The position numbers and the translations under genes are program-made. A stretch of 64,000 nt of DNA. Origin: Metopolophium dirhodum. Taxonomy: Eukaryota > Arthropoda > Insecta > Hemiptera > Aphididae. The stretch lies in the NCBI RefSeq assembly GCF_019925205.1, contig NC_083564.1, positions 10,421,491-10,485,490 of the forward strand, written 5' to 3'. Shown here in pieces: positions 38,339 to 51,828 of the stretch. The notes below the pieces were generated by a model that saw nothing but the letters and a program-made list of their open reading frames with translations, was not told the DNA's origin and ran no database searches. Position 1 is the stretch's first letter; the number at the start of each line of letters is the position of its first letter.

Positions 38339-38912
38339 TAAAGACCGGATTTATATGTTTTTACATATCGTTACTGGGTCTATGCAGTCTTATGAGAGTA
38401 AAAAATGTGGATGATTTGTTCAATTCTGAATGCATAGAAAAAAGTTTTTTTTGCATATTTGAGAATATTTTATGGGTTAGAGAATATTTAACTCATTTAG
38501 CATATTTTGGAATATTTCGTAAATTGTGAGAAAAAATTTGTATTTATTTTTTATTTTAATATTACGGTACCCAGAAAAAATTTTTTTGAACATTTACAAT
38601 TTTTTATTTTATCATTTCCAACTCTTACTAAAGTGCAATAATATTCCATTAGAATACGAAACTTTAAATACCTAATAATTAACTCACTATTAATATAAAA
38701 TTGAAAAAAAAAAAATTTTAAATGCATATTAAAGTAAATATAATGATGTTTATTGATTATTTTTGCATATTTTTGCTTTTTTTTTTATATTTTGTATATT
38801 TTAGCATATTTTTTAAATTTTTAAGAGAATATAATGAGAATATTTTAAGGTTTTTTCGAGAATATTAGCATCATATTTAAGGTATTTTAAGAGAGTATAA
38901 ATCCGGTCTTTA
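38339..38912. mobile_element. Non-autonomous hAT-type transposon, 574 bp
   Basis: Terminal inverted repeats read TAAAGACCGGATTTATA at the left and TATAAATCCGGTCTTTA at the right. They are flanked by an exact 8-bp duplication GTTATGAA (38331-38338 and 38913-38920), which is the hAT signature. The interior is AT-rich, with repeated GCATATTTT/GAATATTTT words and no coding. Confidence 0.85.
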
Positions 38913-39380
38913 GTTATGAACAATGTTATCACTCACCATGAATGTTTCTCCGGAGGTTTGCCGTTGTGTATTTTCGTGTGTCCGGTGTTTGGTGGTGTGT
39001 GCAGTGTATTACGATTTTTTTTTAACAATAAAATCTCTATAATGCACTAAATTTGAACTGTTGGAATCACTTTCTCAGTTTTGTCTTGAGCCTACAAGTA
39101 CAACAACAGTAAATCCGGACATACGTCCATTAGCATTTACTAGAGAAAGGGGACCTGTATGAAACAGAGTGGTCGACGGCCGACGTCAACGGAAATTCGC
39201 TGTAAAAAAAAAAGGTTAGATTGGGTTATAGACGACTATAACAATATAGTACTACCTATATACAGTATATAGTAATGCGGCCTGATTAGCATTCGCGGCC
39301 TTGGATAATAGATAATTCTTCAATTTTCTATGCATTTGGCCGTTCGACCGTTGGATAATGTAGAATAGATGGTATGTACT

Positions 39381-39450
39381 ACCATGAACTAAGATACTAT
39401 CTTAGTTCATACTTCATGGTACCACAGATTATATGATCATATAATCTGTG
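39381..39450. repeat. Two adjacent palindromes
   Basis: ACCATGAACTAAGATA pairs with TATCTTAGTTCATACTTCAT-GGT at 39381-39420. It is followed by a perfect 28-bp palindrome (CACAGATTATATGA and its complement) at 39423-39450. The first is related to the palindrome at 24001. Confidence 0.65.
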
Positions 39451-39899
39451 ATGGTACTATGTACACCAGGCAGTCACCAGCTCACTGCTTCAGTTCTCTG
39501 CATCGTGGACCCTCCGACCGTTGTTTACGGTCCATCAGTGTTTCACTACGAACAATATTACTGAATTATCGTGTACATCGTCATGTATATGAGCGCCAAT
39601 TCTTGACTTGTGCTGCTATCTTCGCCGACACATGTGTATAGAAGAGATAATAAATATTAAATTTGATATTAATGTTATGTTGATAGTTGATACTTGATAT
39701 CGTTTGTTGGTCAAACCTTGAATTTAAATTTTAAACTGTTCTTATAAATTATAATAGTTTATGTTAATTAATAATTTATTTATTGTATCTTGCGTGTATG
39801 AGGTTACGTTACGAATGTTAACTTTTAAATGAATGTTTATTGTTTTGTTGCATAGTCGTCTTTAATTTATTCGAGGGTTTTTTAAAAATCGTACAAAAC

Positions 39900-42800
39900 A
39901 TGGCATCGATGAGTGCAACGAAGAAGAAACAAGTGTCCCAGAATGAATTGCGTTTATTAATGCTCAAGCAAAAACTGCAGACTCAAAGGGTGAAGAAGAA
40001 AATTGAGTCGCCACTGGCAAAATATCCTTTTAATTTTGTGATCATATTTTATCGTCTGATGGCTTTGTGAGTCTGATATGCTAATTTTATTACCATATAA
40101 TTACTTATTGCAGAAAAATATCAAAATGTAATTTTTGCATTCAGTGTATTTTTCACTTTTGCAGTGTTAAGTTCTATATATTATTATTTATTGATTAGTC
40201 TGAGTAGCTTTTATCACAAGATTGTAAATACTACCTATCCTATATCAGGTAGTAATTTTAAAATTTAATACTGTGTTCATTCCATAGACGACATAATACC
40301 TAGAATTCTATTATGGCTGTGGTTCATTAATTATCTACATAGTTATTAGGTATGTAAAATTGTGTAGCTACTATTAATACCCTAAACATAGTTAAAATTA
40401 TTTCACTTAACTTAGATATTATATTTTTATGCATAAACTTGCTGTGAGAAAGAAATGGGTAATGCATTTATTTGAATTGATATGAATATATATACATTAC
40501 ATTTTTCCAATTTCATTATTCTAGGTAGGTATACATTTTTATTTTTTATTTTGACAATTTTTCATTTCTCAATATGCAAGCTTTACTATGCGATTTTGAT
40601 TTTATTTTTTTACTTTTACAATGAATCAAATAGATATCTCATACATATTTAAAAGTAAATATGATTATAATTAATACGTTTATCATTGTCTAATTAAGAT
40701 ATACTCGAACATATCTTATTATATATTTATAACCATCGATAAAAAAAATATTAATACTAGTATTTATAATCAAAGTTATAACTTCCAACTTCCAAGCAAT
40801 AATGTATGATATTATGGTATTGAATTAAAATCCTTAATTATTAGCATATACACATATAGCTTAAGCGGTCAATTGTCATGCGCTGTATGTAAATTGAACA
40901 TAAAAGATGATTCTTCATGGAGTGTTCATATCTCTTCCAAAGTTCACAAGGAAAACATTTCCAAACGTAAACCAGAATCATCAAGAATGACTGAAAGATT
41001 AGCGGTGACTACGGAAAGCTTAAAACGAACTCTGCCTAAACAAGAAAGTTTTGTTCCACCAAAAAAATTAAAAGGTAATTTAAAATTCTATATTGTTATT
41101 AAGAAGTATCTAATTTGATATATGAAATATATATATTTTTAATGCATTTACATAGGTATTTTAAAAAATTATAAAGCTCCACCAGAAAAAGTCCCTAGTG
41201 ATTTCTTTGAAAGCCCAACGCCAACTTCATCAGAAAATACTAATGTTAGTCAAGAAACTGATGAAAAAATGGATGTACAACCAGAGACTCTTGATGATTT
41301 AAATCTCGACGGAGGTGAACTCCCAAAAGGATTTTTTGATGATCCAATGTTGGATGCTAAGGTGGATTTTGGTTAATTTATAATTTTAATATGTCATTTT
41401 TAAATGTTATGGTGTTTTGTGTATTTTATTAGATTCGAAAAGAAGAATATGTCAGCTCAATAGATGAAGAATTTTTAAAATTTCAAAAAGAAATTAAAGA
41501 AGAGAATATGTTATCTGAACAGATAATGGCAGATAATGAAGATGAAACTACTTATGGGCGACAGGTAGAAGAAATTGACGAACAAATCAAACATTGGTCT
41601 AAGTATGTTTCATTTTAATAATTAAGACAAGTGGCATGCTCAGATTTTTTTGAAAGAAGGGGTTATGAATTTCCGACTTTTCCCAGACCATGTTATATAG
41701 CAGTAAATATACTTTGATTACATTATCATATATTTTATATGACAAAAATAAGCCAAAGAGTGAGGGGGATATGACATATCCCCCCCCCCCCCCCCAACGA
41801 GCATCATTTTGAAAGAGGCTGTTGTTATAAATTATAATATTCATAATCATAAACTTGATAAAGTTTTAGGTTTTTTTATAAGTAATAAGTATATTGGTTA
41901 AATATGAAAGATATGGGCAATAAGTTTATATTATGGTCTACATAATTTTTTTTACATAAATTAATAAAATGTAGTTGGGTAGGTTTAAATTAGTATTTCC
42001 AATAGTATATTATACTAAATATTATTTTAGTTAATAAAAAGATCATTTCAACTTTTAATAAAATACTCAATTCAATTTTATTTACATGGTACTTATTCAT
42101 ATATTATATAAATTTATTATTGTCTATATATATATATATATATATTATATATATTATCTATTACTATCAACTAGTAATTTTTAACAATTTATTAATGAGT
42201 TGTCTGAGTTCAAAAATTATTTTATAATCATTGCACTTTATATTTTACTTATATATGTATAGGTGTTAACAACTTAAAATTGTATTTTATTTTAAATATG
42301 GGTACAAATGTACAATGGGCCAATGTTATCATTTATCAGTTTTATTTTGCCAAAATCTGATTTAACAGTTATTGCATTTTGTTTTAGTTATTGTTTGGTA
42401 TGATAATAATATGAAATTATAAAAATGTAATTCATTTAATGTAATAATTTACTGTAGCAATATAACTATTTATAGTTGTATCCACATACAAATAAGCACT
42501 GATCAATATGCATACAATGTTAATAATAAAATTGTTAGTTGAAATTATCAAAATTCCTATGTTTAACATATCTGATCATTAAAAACTACAATCTACTGTT
42601 GAATATAATATGTACACTAGATAATCATGCATAGCATTGCTTTGTCCGCTGTTGTTAATAATATATATCTTTAGAAGTGGACAAATATCAAAACTAGTGA
42701 TTTTGTGATTACAACTATAGTTGTTATCCATTATAAGTATTATACAAAGTGTTTATCTGTGATATATTGCCGTGTAACATTGTTCATGTTAAATATTTAA

Positions 42801-43009
42801 ATTTACTACCAAGTTATTGGTATTTTAATGTTATTATAATATTATATTGTTTATATTATAGAGTTATTGAACTAGAGAAGAAAAGAGAAAAAATTGCTTT
42901 AGCTACAGAAAATATGAATAACATGGAAATTAAAAATGAACCAGATGAAATTGAAGAATCTGATGGTTCTGACATGGACGAGTTTATTGATTGGCGGTCA
43001 AAAAAATAA
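39900..43009 (+). CDS. ZNF830: Zinc finger protein 830 homologue (CCDC16/ZNF830 type)
   Basis: Exons 39900-40066, 40860-41074, 41156-41361, 41433-41602 and 42862-43009 join in frame to 301 residues. ZNF830 proteins are nuclear and linked to pre-mRNA splicing complexes and genome maintenance in animals. Seen directly: a basic N-terminus with RVKKKIESPLAKY, like the family's KRIESPFAKY; a matrin/U1-type C2H2 finger (CAVC, then H and H in WSVHISSKVHKENI); and LPKGFFDDPMLDAK, the family's GFFDDPxxDAK motif. A coiled-coil-like acidic/basic region follows, with EEIDEQIKHW, and the C-terminus is DEFIDWRSKK. The exon 1 donor at 40067 (GTGAGT) fits the phase but adds about 12 hydrophobic residues after AKY that relatives lack, so that junction is the least certain. 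An alternative exon 2 acceptor at 40845 keeps the same phase. Confidence 0.88.
41780..41795. repeat. Poly-C tract
   Basis: A run of about 15 or more C in AT-rich DNA, inside the last ZNF830 intron. Similar runs lie at 44572-44593, 47941-47950 and 55646-55659. Length may be unreliable. Confidence 0.7.
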
Positions 43010-44135
43010 AAACATTGAATATAAGATTATGCTAGAAACATAATGTTAAATATATTTTTTTTTATGTGTATAAAATTATTTAAAAAATGTCGTGCTACAG
43101 TTTTTAAACTAGTTAATTATAAATTATTTAAAATTATAAATTATGGTTATTTTTCATCACCATGTATAACCAAGTATAAAAGAAATACTTTTTAATGTGG
43201 TATAATATGTAGTGTATGTATATGCTTGCTGGTCTAAAAGTTAAAAATATCGAATACAAGACATAATTCTGAATAAACTATATTTGTATATGTATAAAAT
43301 TATAATAAAAATGAAATGCTATTATTATTTATGAACAAGATAATAGTGAAACATTTAAAATATAAATAGTAGTTATCTTACATTACCATGTACAAGTATA
43401 AGAAAAACTTTTTGATTTAGCAGAATGCAGTTGTCTGTATTTCTTCAACCTTTATTTTTTAAATATTTATAGTGCAATACAGGTCATCAAAGCCTTTTGC
43501 ACGCTTCTACCAAACTGCTCCAACTATTTCAGTCCATTCCAAGTACCTATGTTGTTGTAAATAATAGTTTGATGGATGGCCTGGTATTTTAGTAGAGGTG
43601 GCTCGGCCATAAGATGGAAAAGAGTACTATGAAAATAATTTTGTACTAGATGTAGACGCTCAGGAAGTTAACAAAATTATTATTATTTACATTACTTAAA
43701 TTACTTTGTTACATTTAGGTATTTTGCATGTTTGTTGAACTGCAGTGCATGCAGAATATTTTTGTTTAGTGCTATTCACACATTTTCAATATCTACCACC
43801 TTCATCCCATTTTGAACAAATCAGATCTTATTTAAAAAAATTTTATTTACTAACCAACTGAAATAGTTATTATTCAATTATAGTCAAGTAACTGAATATT
43901 TTTGTTTGGTTTAAAAAGTTCCACTTCATTGTAGCTAGTGGAGTAATGATGGGTACAATAATAATTTTTTGTATCTTGTTTGAATATTCTGTTGTACTCA
44001 ATTGATCTCATTCAGACTACAGAAATTGCATAAATCCTGAATAAAATATCAACAATATTATGCATCCAAAAAAGTTAAGCTGTAGAAAGTGTTGAATGCG
44101 GACTAATAAGTTATAATAACTAATAGTAGATTAAT
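43010..44135. other. ZNF830 3' UTR and intergenic DNA
   Basis: AT-rich, with no coding exon or clear element seen. Confidence 0.4.
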
Positions 44136-44480
44136 CAGGCGCGGACTGGTGAAATAGGGCACGGGATGCTACACAATTTAAAGGGCAAATAACAAAAATT
44201 ATTAGGGCGAATTTAATACGTGTAGATTATTTATAAAATATTAATATATTTTATTTTGTTTTGAAAAAATATTGAATATACGTTAAAAACGTAAATAAGT
44301 ACCAAGTTACAACCAACTTTCAATCAAACTTGTACAATATTATAGATTACTAGTAATCGTAAGTTGGTGACAATCTGCTGTTCATTAGGTGTCTAGAGTC
44401 TTTAGATATATAATAAATAATATTAGACAAATATATTTTAGGGCAAGGGATGCTGTAGCATCCCAGCCAGTTCGCGCCTG
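44136..44480 (+). mobile_element. hAT-like MITE, copy 1 (CAGGCGCGGACTGG ends)
   Basis: It starts CAGGCGCGGACTGG and ends CCAGTTCGCGCCTG. The flanks TAGATTAA and TAGATTAT resemble an 8-bp duplication with one mismatch and a one-base offset. A second copy lies at 56268-56618, with the same interior (CACGGGATGCTACACAATTT). Confidence 0.7.
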
Positions 44481-46301
44481 TAGATTATACTAAATACAAG
44501 CAGTTACCTATAGGACTTGGGTTAAAACTTAAAAGCAGTATATATAGCTGCTAACTGTTCATTAGTTACAACCCCCCCCCCCCCCCCCCCCCCATAACAA
44601 AATCATCTTATTACGAAACTCGATGGTAAGAACATTTATTCGTCTGTGTTCATGTGTTGGATTTTTACGATAGTTCGACTTGTAAGACGGACATAATACA
44701 TTATGTGAATGTGGCGTCGTTTTAATAACAGGGTACCTATAATAATTAATAACATTTATAGTGAAAATGTATAATATTTTAAATACCAGTAAAGGCGGCG
44801 TTACGAATAGGCTATTTAGCTACACCACCGTCAAGAGATCGTTTTCCAGTATTTCGTGTAACAAATAACAATAATAATATGATATTATTTCTGCAGTCTT
44901 GAAAATATATAATAAATATTATGGAGTGGCATAATAGAGAGCTGTTCGGCATGTAGGCATGGTAAAAATTAAAAACTAATATTCCGAATTCATATTGAAT
45001 TGTCGTGGGAAAGTTTAAATCAGTTGATGAAAATATGAAATAATGAAAATAATAAAATTAGTGTAAGCGACCAGAGGCTATGGTAATGATTTCGATTAAT
45101 GTACATTTTTCCATTTTTTACGCTTTATTATATTTTAATGTTGGTGACTTACACAAAAAATACGGAAGCATAACGTTGATAGGTGCCATAGATATATTAA
45201 ACATGCAACAGTGTTTCTGTAGTTTGTAATTATATTTCATAAGCCGGCTACATTTTCAGTTATCTTACGATAATAACAATTGTCATTTATAATATTAAAT
45301 TTTTTTCCGCAGATATTCGTTATTCCAAGTATCGGCGTGGGCGCGTGACATAGAGTGTCGGGTGGTGCTAAAGTCATTATTAATACTATGACAATGTAAT
45401 ATTTTGCCGATGTACATAGTACATAATATACCTAAAATATTAAATTTGATTGTGTAGTATTTTTTTTTTCGCGTATCATATTTGCATTATTCTGCGTTTT
45501 GTAACTATTCGTCACGACACTTTTTCTCGATGCATAATATACTATTTTATTGTATCGATCTGTAATCAAATGGGGCTGCACTATCGATCGACAACCTTTC
45601 ACCATCCTTTTGGCCTTGATCTGTGCGACAAAATATTCTACAATGAATATAATATTCTATTATAGGTACTCAATTAGCAGTTGCACTCGCGTTCGTTGGT
45701 ACTATTGAAACCACTAATATAATTATTAATAAACATTATACAAACGTAACAGCGACGGTTAATGCGCGTGCGGATTGAAATGACTACTTTCTTCCTCCTT
45801 CGCCTGAAATGTTATTGAACAATGTTTATTCATCGTACCTACATAATATTAACAGATTATTCGAAAAGTGGAATACGCATAATTATTGCGTATGAATTTG
45901 CATCACGTCATGGTCGCCGCGTTTATGAAAACTACTCGTAGACGTATGTGTGTACAACCAAAAATGTTATCGACACACAATACCATATATTTGACACAAT
46001 AGCGCTAAAACGAGATAGTAAAATAAAATAATAATACATATCGTTCAAAAGCGCCAAACGTACAATCTCATTCTACTTCAACTAGTAGGCTGGTAATGTA
46101 ATGTCCTAAAATTCAAAATTCAAAAAACATATAATACCTGCTTATATTATAATTCATCGTCAATAATAACACTATATACTACGCAAACAAAATATAAGAA
46201 AATATTAATTTTATCATTTTCTATAAACATTTGCTCGGCAAAATAGCAGGTATTTTTAGTGCAACCCCAAAACACATAAATATGTATTAACCCATTATAA
46301 T
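44481..46301. other. Intergenic DNA
   Basis: A 22-base poly-C run at 44572-44593. Otherwise AT-rich with nothing recognisable; the 71-codon frame at 45450-45665 has no motif. Confidence 0.35.
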
Positions 46302-46916
46302 TAGGGCCCGGAACTTGATGACCTAAAAATCTTTAAAAAATGCACACAAAAAAAATGTTAAAATTACTTATAAACATCGAAAAATGACCGCAGAAATACC
46401 AAAAGTTACTTTATTTTCTTTATTCATGGGTCATAAATCGTATTTATTATAGGTTCCAGCTCTTTAAAAATGTTTACTCTCGAAGGAGCCTTCAAAAATA
46501 TTTTTTTGAAGTTTGAAATAATTCGATCGATTTTTGTGAACTTTTTTCTAATTTACCATGTCTAAAATAATATCGGCCTACAGTTTATTAAATAATTGTA
46601 GATTGCGACAACAAACAACAAAGATAATGAACGTCGATAATCGACAAGCTATAATGGAAACTGAATGTGTTACAATAAAGTCTAACTTTCAACAAGAAAA
46701 ATGCAAATAAATGTAAAAAAAAGTACAAAAATGAATAAATGCACCAAAAATACTAAAAAATGACCGTAAAGCAATAAATTCCCAAAAAATGCAAAAAATA
46801 AAAAATAAATATTGTATCATTAAATTCTATATTCCATGAATCAAATTTGTATAAAAACGAGCCTCGTATGTAAGCATTAGAAAAAAAGATGCAAATGCAT
46901 TAAATTCCGGGCCCTA
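46302..46916. mobile_element. Non-autonomous hAT-type transposon, 615 bp
   Basis: The ends TAGGGCCCGGAA and TTCCGGGCCCTA are inverted repeats that extend further with mismatches. An exact 8-bp duplication ATTATAAT flanks them (46294-46301 and 46917-46924). The interior is AT-rich, with many AAAAATGCA words and no coding. Confidence 0.87.
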
Positions 46917-46969
46917 ATTATAATAATAAACATATAAATAACTATACACATTCCTGTACGTCTATGCCT

Positions 46970-47080
46970 AAAAGGTATACGACTATATACCTAGTATCCA
47001 GTATACCAGATATACCTAGTATACGGTATACGGTATACGGTATACCACCTATACCTACGGCTATACCTACTAATTACCTA
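46970..47080. repeat. Short tandem array based on GGTATAC and CTATACCTA
   Basis: TACGGTATACGGTATACGGT is the clearest part. Diverged CCTAGTATA and CTATACCTAC units surround it. Confidence 0.7.
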
Positions 47081-50000
47081 TTGACATAATATTAACATTT
47101 TATTTGAGTGGATTAATTAGGTACAGGGGTGCAACTGTGCAAGATGGTGCGTTTGCACCCCCTTGGTATTAATGTGGCATGTAGAAATATATTATGTGCT
47201 TTTACAACTGCTGAATCTGAACTCCAGTCGGTAACAACTTAAAACAATTTAGGCCCCATTCGCCGACAACCAATTAGCCGAACACCTATTCGTTTCGCCG
47301 ACGCGTAAACCGGGCTTGTGAATTTGTGATGAAAATGGAAAAAATTCTAAATTAAATTCCAATAAACCGTAGTCTAACAAAATACAAAAATAATTTTCAT
47401 GAGGAAATCTAGAATACTAGAATTAACGGGAGTTCTTTAACTGGGTCTACCTAGGTACCCGAATTGGGTTTTCTATAATTTGTGTAAATTTTGAAAGCGG
47501 TAAATTGGGTATTTAAGTTCCGATAAAAAAAAGGTAGTATAGGTAAGTTGGATCCCGGGTTCAAACACACTCATCTACCTGGCCGTTGCTTCCATTTAAA
47601 CCATAATTATAAAATTTGACTTCAATAAAGATTATTAGATATTAAAAAAATGAGACCAACGGACTAAAATTTTTTCCAGAACTCACCTACTGCCTTTTTA
47701 TACCACGGGTCCCAATTTATCCCAAAACGTGACGCGTTTGGGCACGAAATAACAGGTACGATTGGTAATTATTTTGTTCTGATGTCGTAACATGTTTGGG
47801 CACTATTATAATCTATAATAAATATCTAATATGCAAGTTTTATTTATACGTAAGTCGTAAAGTATATAGTATCTACCTTTTTTATGGAAGTTATATCAGT
47901 GGTGAATGCGGGGGAAGGCAGGCAAGGCTAACGGGCTGAAGCCCCCCCCCACACTACCTGTATTATTATTGCTTTTAAAAAAAATATTTATAAGTTTCAA
48001 CTGTCAACTAGTAAGCAAGACTTAAATTCATATACGTCTTATCAGAATGAATGAATTTTTGCAAAATTTGTATACTAATTGTTCTAAAATTATCAGTATT
48101 ATTTTAGTAAAAGTATAAACTACTAATTGTATTAAATTTTCAAGCCTTAGCTATACAAATTTGATACTTTATAAGACATGAACTACAAATTAACTGTGGT
48201 TTTGTCAAAATTTGAACTTTAAATGCTTCTAAAATATAATCATGCCTACGTATTGTTAATATTTTAGCTATAATAAAAACTCGTGTATTACATTTTTAAG
48301 CTTTTTGACCGGACAAATAATTTTTAGAAAAAAAAAACTAAATTAATCTAATACAATCTAAGTGAAATATTTAAGTCGGTCTTACCAAGGTTACCAAACA
48401 ATTTTAACAAATTTTAACAAATTTTCATTTATTTTTTTTCCCCAAATTATTTTAAAAAGTACTGAGAATTTTCAATTTTGACCTCCTAAAAGTATCACCT
48501 AGATCCAATTTCTACCAGAAAAGTTGAGAAGTTGAAGTTGTACAAACATTTTAAAATACCTACCTCAAATAAAAGTCTGAAATTATTAGACTGGACAAAA
48601 TCAAAATCAAATTCTAATTAATTTTTTTTTTGTTTTCCCATACGGCTATACCTACGTACCTATGTATTTTGAATACCAAACATGTACAAATATCGAATCA
48701 TGTTGCACCGATCAAGTCCTATTTAAATATATACAATATTATTATTATTATAGTTTTGTTGAAAATAAGTATATATTGTATATACGATTAATTCGGAGCA
48801 ATAGGAACATAATTTTAAAATAAAGTGAATATATCATGGCAAACATTGCAGTCTAGTCAGGGTTATCTGTGAAATTTAAATTTAAAACCTTTATAACGAT
48901 CCCCACTAACCCAGCATCATTAATCATGATTACGGTGCCTGAAAAATTAAAACTTATCTTTGACCAACACTTGACAAAGAACATTTTATTAGTTTGTCCC
49001 TATTAAAATTTTTTTTTTTATATGATGACTTAATTTGTCTTCATAAATCATGATTATTGCATATTTTAACCTGATGAAAACGAATGGAATCATGCCAATA
49101 TAATTTTATAACGCATAACTATTTTAATAATTATTAATATTATTAACTTTTTATTTCATCATAATTAACCAATTATAATTAACCACGTTATTTATTGTAA
49201 TTAAAAAAAAAAAATATTATTTGTCGTGAATTGTGATTCATAAAGAATTCATAAAAAAATTTAACAATCGTAGAGACTTTATATTCTTCCCGAACACATA
49301 TTTATATTGCCATTTTCTAGACATGATAATTTATAATTTTTTCAATATCATGAAAATTAATTTTATTTTTTTACCTCAGGATTGTGAACTTAATTAAAGT
49401 TCTTCATAAGTTTTTCTTCCATACATTCTAAAATATTGTTTCGATTTTTTTTTTGATAAACATTTGAAGTTCAAACGTAGTCAAAAGTGAACAATGAAAC
49501 ATAAAATAATAAGTTTTCTCAAACAATTTAGTTGTTTTGTTGTAATTAAAAAAACATTAATCGTAGAAACTCGAAACATTCCATTATACTATCATTTCTA
49601 TACGTAGTATACACAATGCAATCATTAAAATATTTAGACTTAATTTAAGCTTTTTATAGACATTTGAAATTTTTGAAATATTTTAATGCTATTGTAATAC
49701 AAAAGGTTTGTCGTCATATTACTCATAAGTCATAATGAGTTGTTTGGTACCATATTATTTTATCACACATCATTTAATCATACCTGAACATTATCAAAAT
49801 TATATTATTCTATATTATATTGTTATATTTTATTTGCCTTTTCTTATATTTATTTATTTATTTTATTAATTTAAACGGGCACAGCCCAGTAACGGTTTTA
49901 AATCAAACATTATAACAAAATAATCTAATAGATAGAAAGAAAAAGTGAGCTGAGTGAAATTAATAGATATTAGATATACAAAATAGCGAATAATTAATTG

Positions 50001-50149
50001 ACATTAATAATAATAGTAATTATTAACATAAATAAGGTTTATATTAAGGATAATATTGATAAACAATTCACATGTAATAATTAATAATATAATTATTATA
50101 ATTATAAAAAGACTCAATAGAGTTAAAATTGAAAAAATCGACCTATTTA
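47081..50149. other. Gene-free DNA with decayed repeats
   Basis: A short hairpin (AGGGGTGCAA / TTGCACCCCCTT) lies at 47121-47164. A diverged copy of the repeat family in the UGT-locus arms runs from about 48060 to 48560 (GACCTCCTAAAAGTATCACC, CCAGAAAAGTTGAGAAG). No genes were seen. Confidence 0.4.
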
Positions 50150-51344
50150 CAGGATGATTAACAAAGCATACTTACCCCTTTTTTCTTCAATAAGGCAGTT
50201 ACTCAAAATCTTATTTTTGGAATTTTCAAATATACTTAAAGACAATATTTCCAAATTCATGATATTTTTGTACAAATACTCAAGGAGTGTCCTGTGGAGA
50301 TATTAACTTCAATTTTTCAAACAAGATTCCCATTTTCTACTGTAAATTATTTATCAGATAATTCTTCTGAATCAATGTTCATCGTATCAAAATCAAAATT
50401 CGAACTAGTATATTCTGAGCTATTTAACTGGAGTATTATTTGTTTCCACCAATACACATTTTATGTATTAGCCAAAGTGAAAAAATTTCCGTTTCCGCCA
50501 AATCTAGGCTTATATGGATTAGGTACCTAGCATAGGCGTAATTAGATCTTAAAGTTAAGGGAGGACTTCAGCCCTAGCATTTTTTTAATAAGTAAGTTAT
50601 AAATAAAATATATAGGGCTTTAAGAAATTCTGGGGAGGCTGAAGCCCATCCAAGCCTCCCTAGTTATACCTATGGTACCTACATAGTTACTGATTTCAAA
50701 AATTTCATGAGGGTAATATTTTTAATTTTATACTTGTAACTACAGTTGATGCGTTAGCTAATATTATTTGAATATTTCATATTTTTGGTTTTTAGATATT
50801 TAATTAATAATTGTTTATTTACTTAAATATTTGAATACTTAAAATCGGAATGTTGAAAAATTATTAAAGGATTTATAGAACGGTTCGTTGAAATGTGCAT
50901 GGAATAATTCGCAGTTGTTTATTGTTCTGGATGGAAACTTACTATTTTAGTACATTTAATTTTCAGAATACTTTAAGACAAGAACTGCATAACACCAGGA
51001 TTTACTCAAAATGTACTAAACAATAATTTTGGAAGATGAATGATTTGGTGGAAACAAAAACCAAACATTTTTTAATTTTGGTGAAAACGAAAATTTAGTT
51101 TTTGGTTGAAACGATGAACGCCAATTTATTTGTGTGTAATAAGGATAGTTCAAGAATATTTTGTAAAAATGATCCATGCATAATTAACAATAGATCCAAT
51201 ATCAAACCTATTTTATATTTTTGTAAACCAATTTTTTAGAACTATATTGTGTATTAACTTTATTCCAAAAATCAGAATTTAAATAAATTCATAATTATAT
51301 GAAAAACGAGGGTGAGCAATGAGTATACTTGGTAAATCACTCTG
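50150..51344. mobile_element. Tc1/mariner-like non-autonomous element, about 1.2 kb
   Basis: The left end CAGGATGATTAACAAAGCAT and the right end ATACTTGGTAAATCACTCTG are imperfect inverted repeats. Each is flanked by TA (50148-50149 and 51345-51346), the Tc1/mariner target. Related single ends occur at 10850 and 57612. Nothing in it is recognisable as transposase. It carries a nested element at 50530-50673. Confidence 0.55.
50530..50673. mobile_element. 144-bp hAT-type MITE nested in the previous element
   Basis: The ends GCATAGGCGTAATTAG and CTAGTTATACCTAT are inverted repeats. An exact 8-bp GGTACCTA duplication flanks them (50522-50529 and 50674-50681). Confidence 0.78.
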
Positions 51345-51683
51345 TACGAATAACAGCGATTATATGCGGTGATTTCGGTCGAAACGTGTGGCATTTTTTC
51401 GTTTATATTTTGTCACCGATTAAATCGCTCACAAACGTCACATAACATAGTAATATAGTATTATAAATTATAATATACGCGTTTCGGGTCGGTTGACCGT
51501 GAATACGACACGAAACAGACGCGTGCCGATAAAAAAAAAGATAAGTCTCCAACCGCCGAGTACGCACGCGCTTTATACGCACATATAATTTAATATTTTA
51601 GTATTTTGTGTTATTGTCAAGAGAGAAAAATCGAACGCATTTTCACACGCGTCCTCGCGGGTACGAACGATATATATATTATA

Positions 51684-51716
51684 TATATAAACTGGCGGAC
51701 GACGACACTTCAGTCG
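51684..51716 (+). promoter_or_regulatory. Core promoter of the chemosensory-protein gene (TATA plus TCAGT Inr)
   Basis: TATATAAA at 51684-51691 precedes an arthropod initiator TTCAGTC at 51709-51715, placing the likely start at A51712 with TATA about 28 bp upstream. The CDS start is about 117 bp downstream. Confidence 0.65.
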
Positions 51717-51828
51717 TAGAGACCGCCAGAAAAGCTTACAAAATATCTTCTTGCCGCCGCTCGACGTTATAATATTATAACAATATCATTATTAGGCTCA
51801 TTGGGATTTCGTTTCCATTTCGACGACG

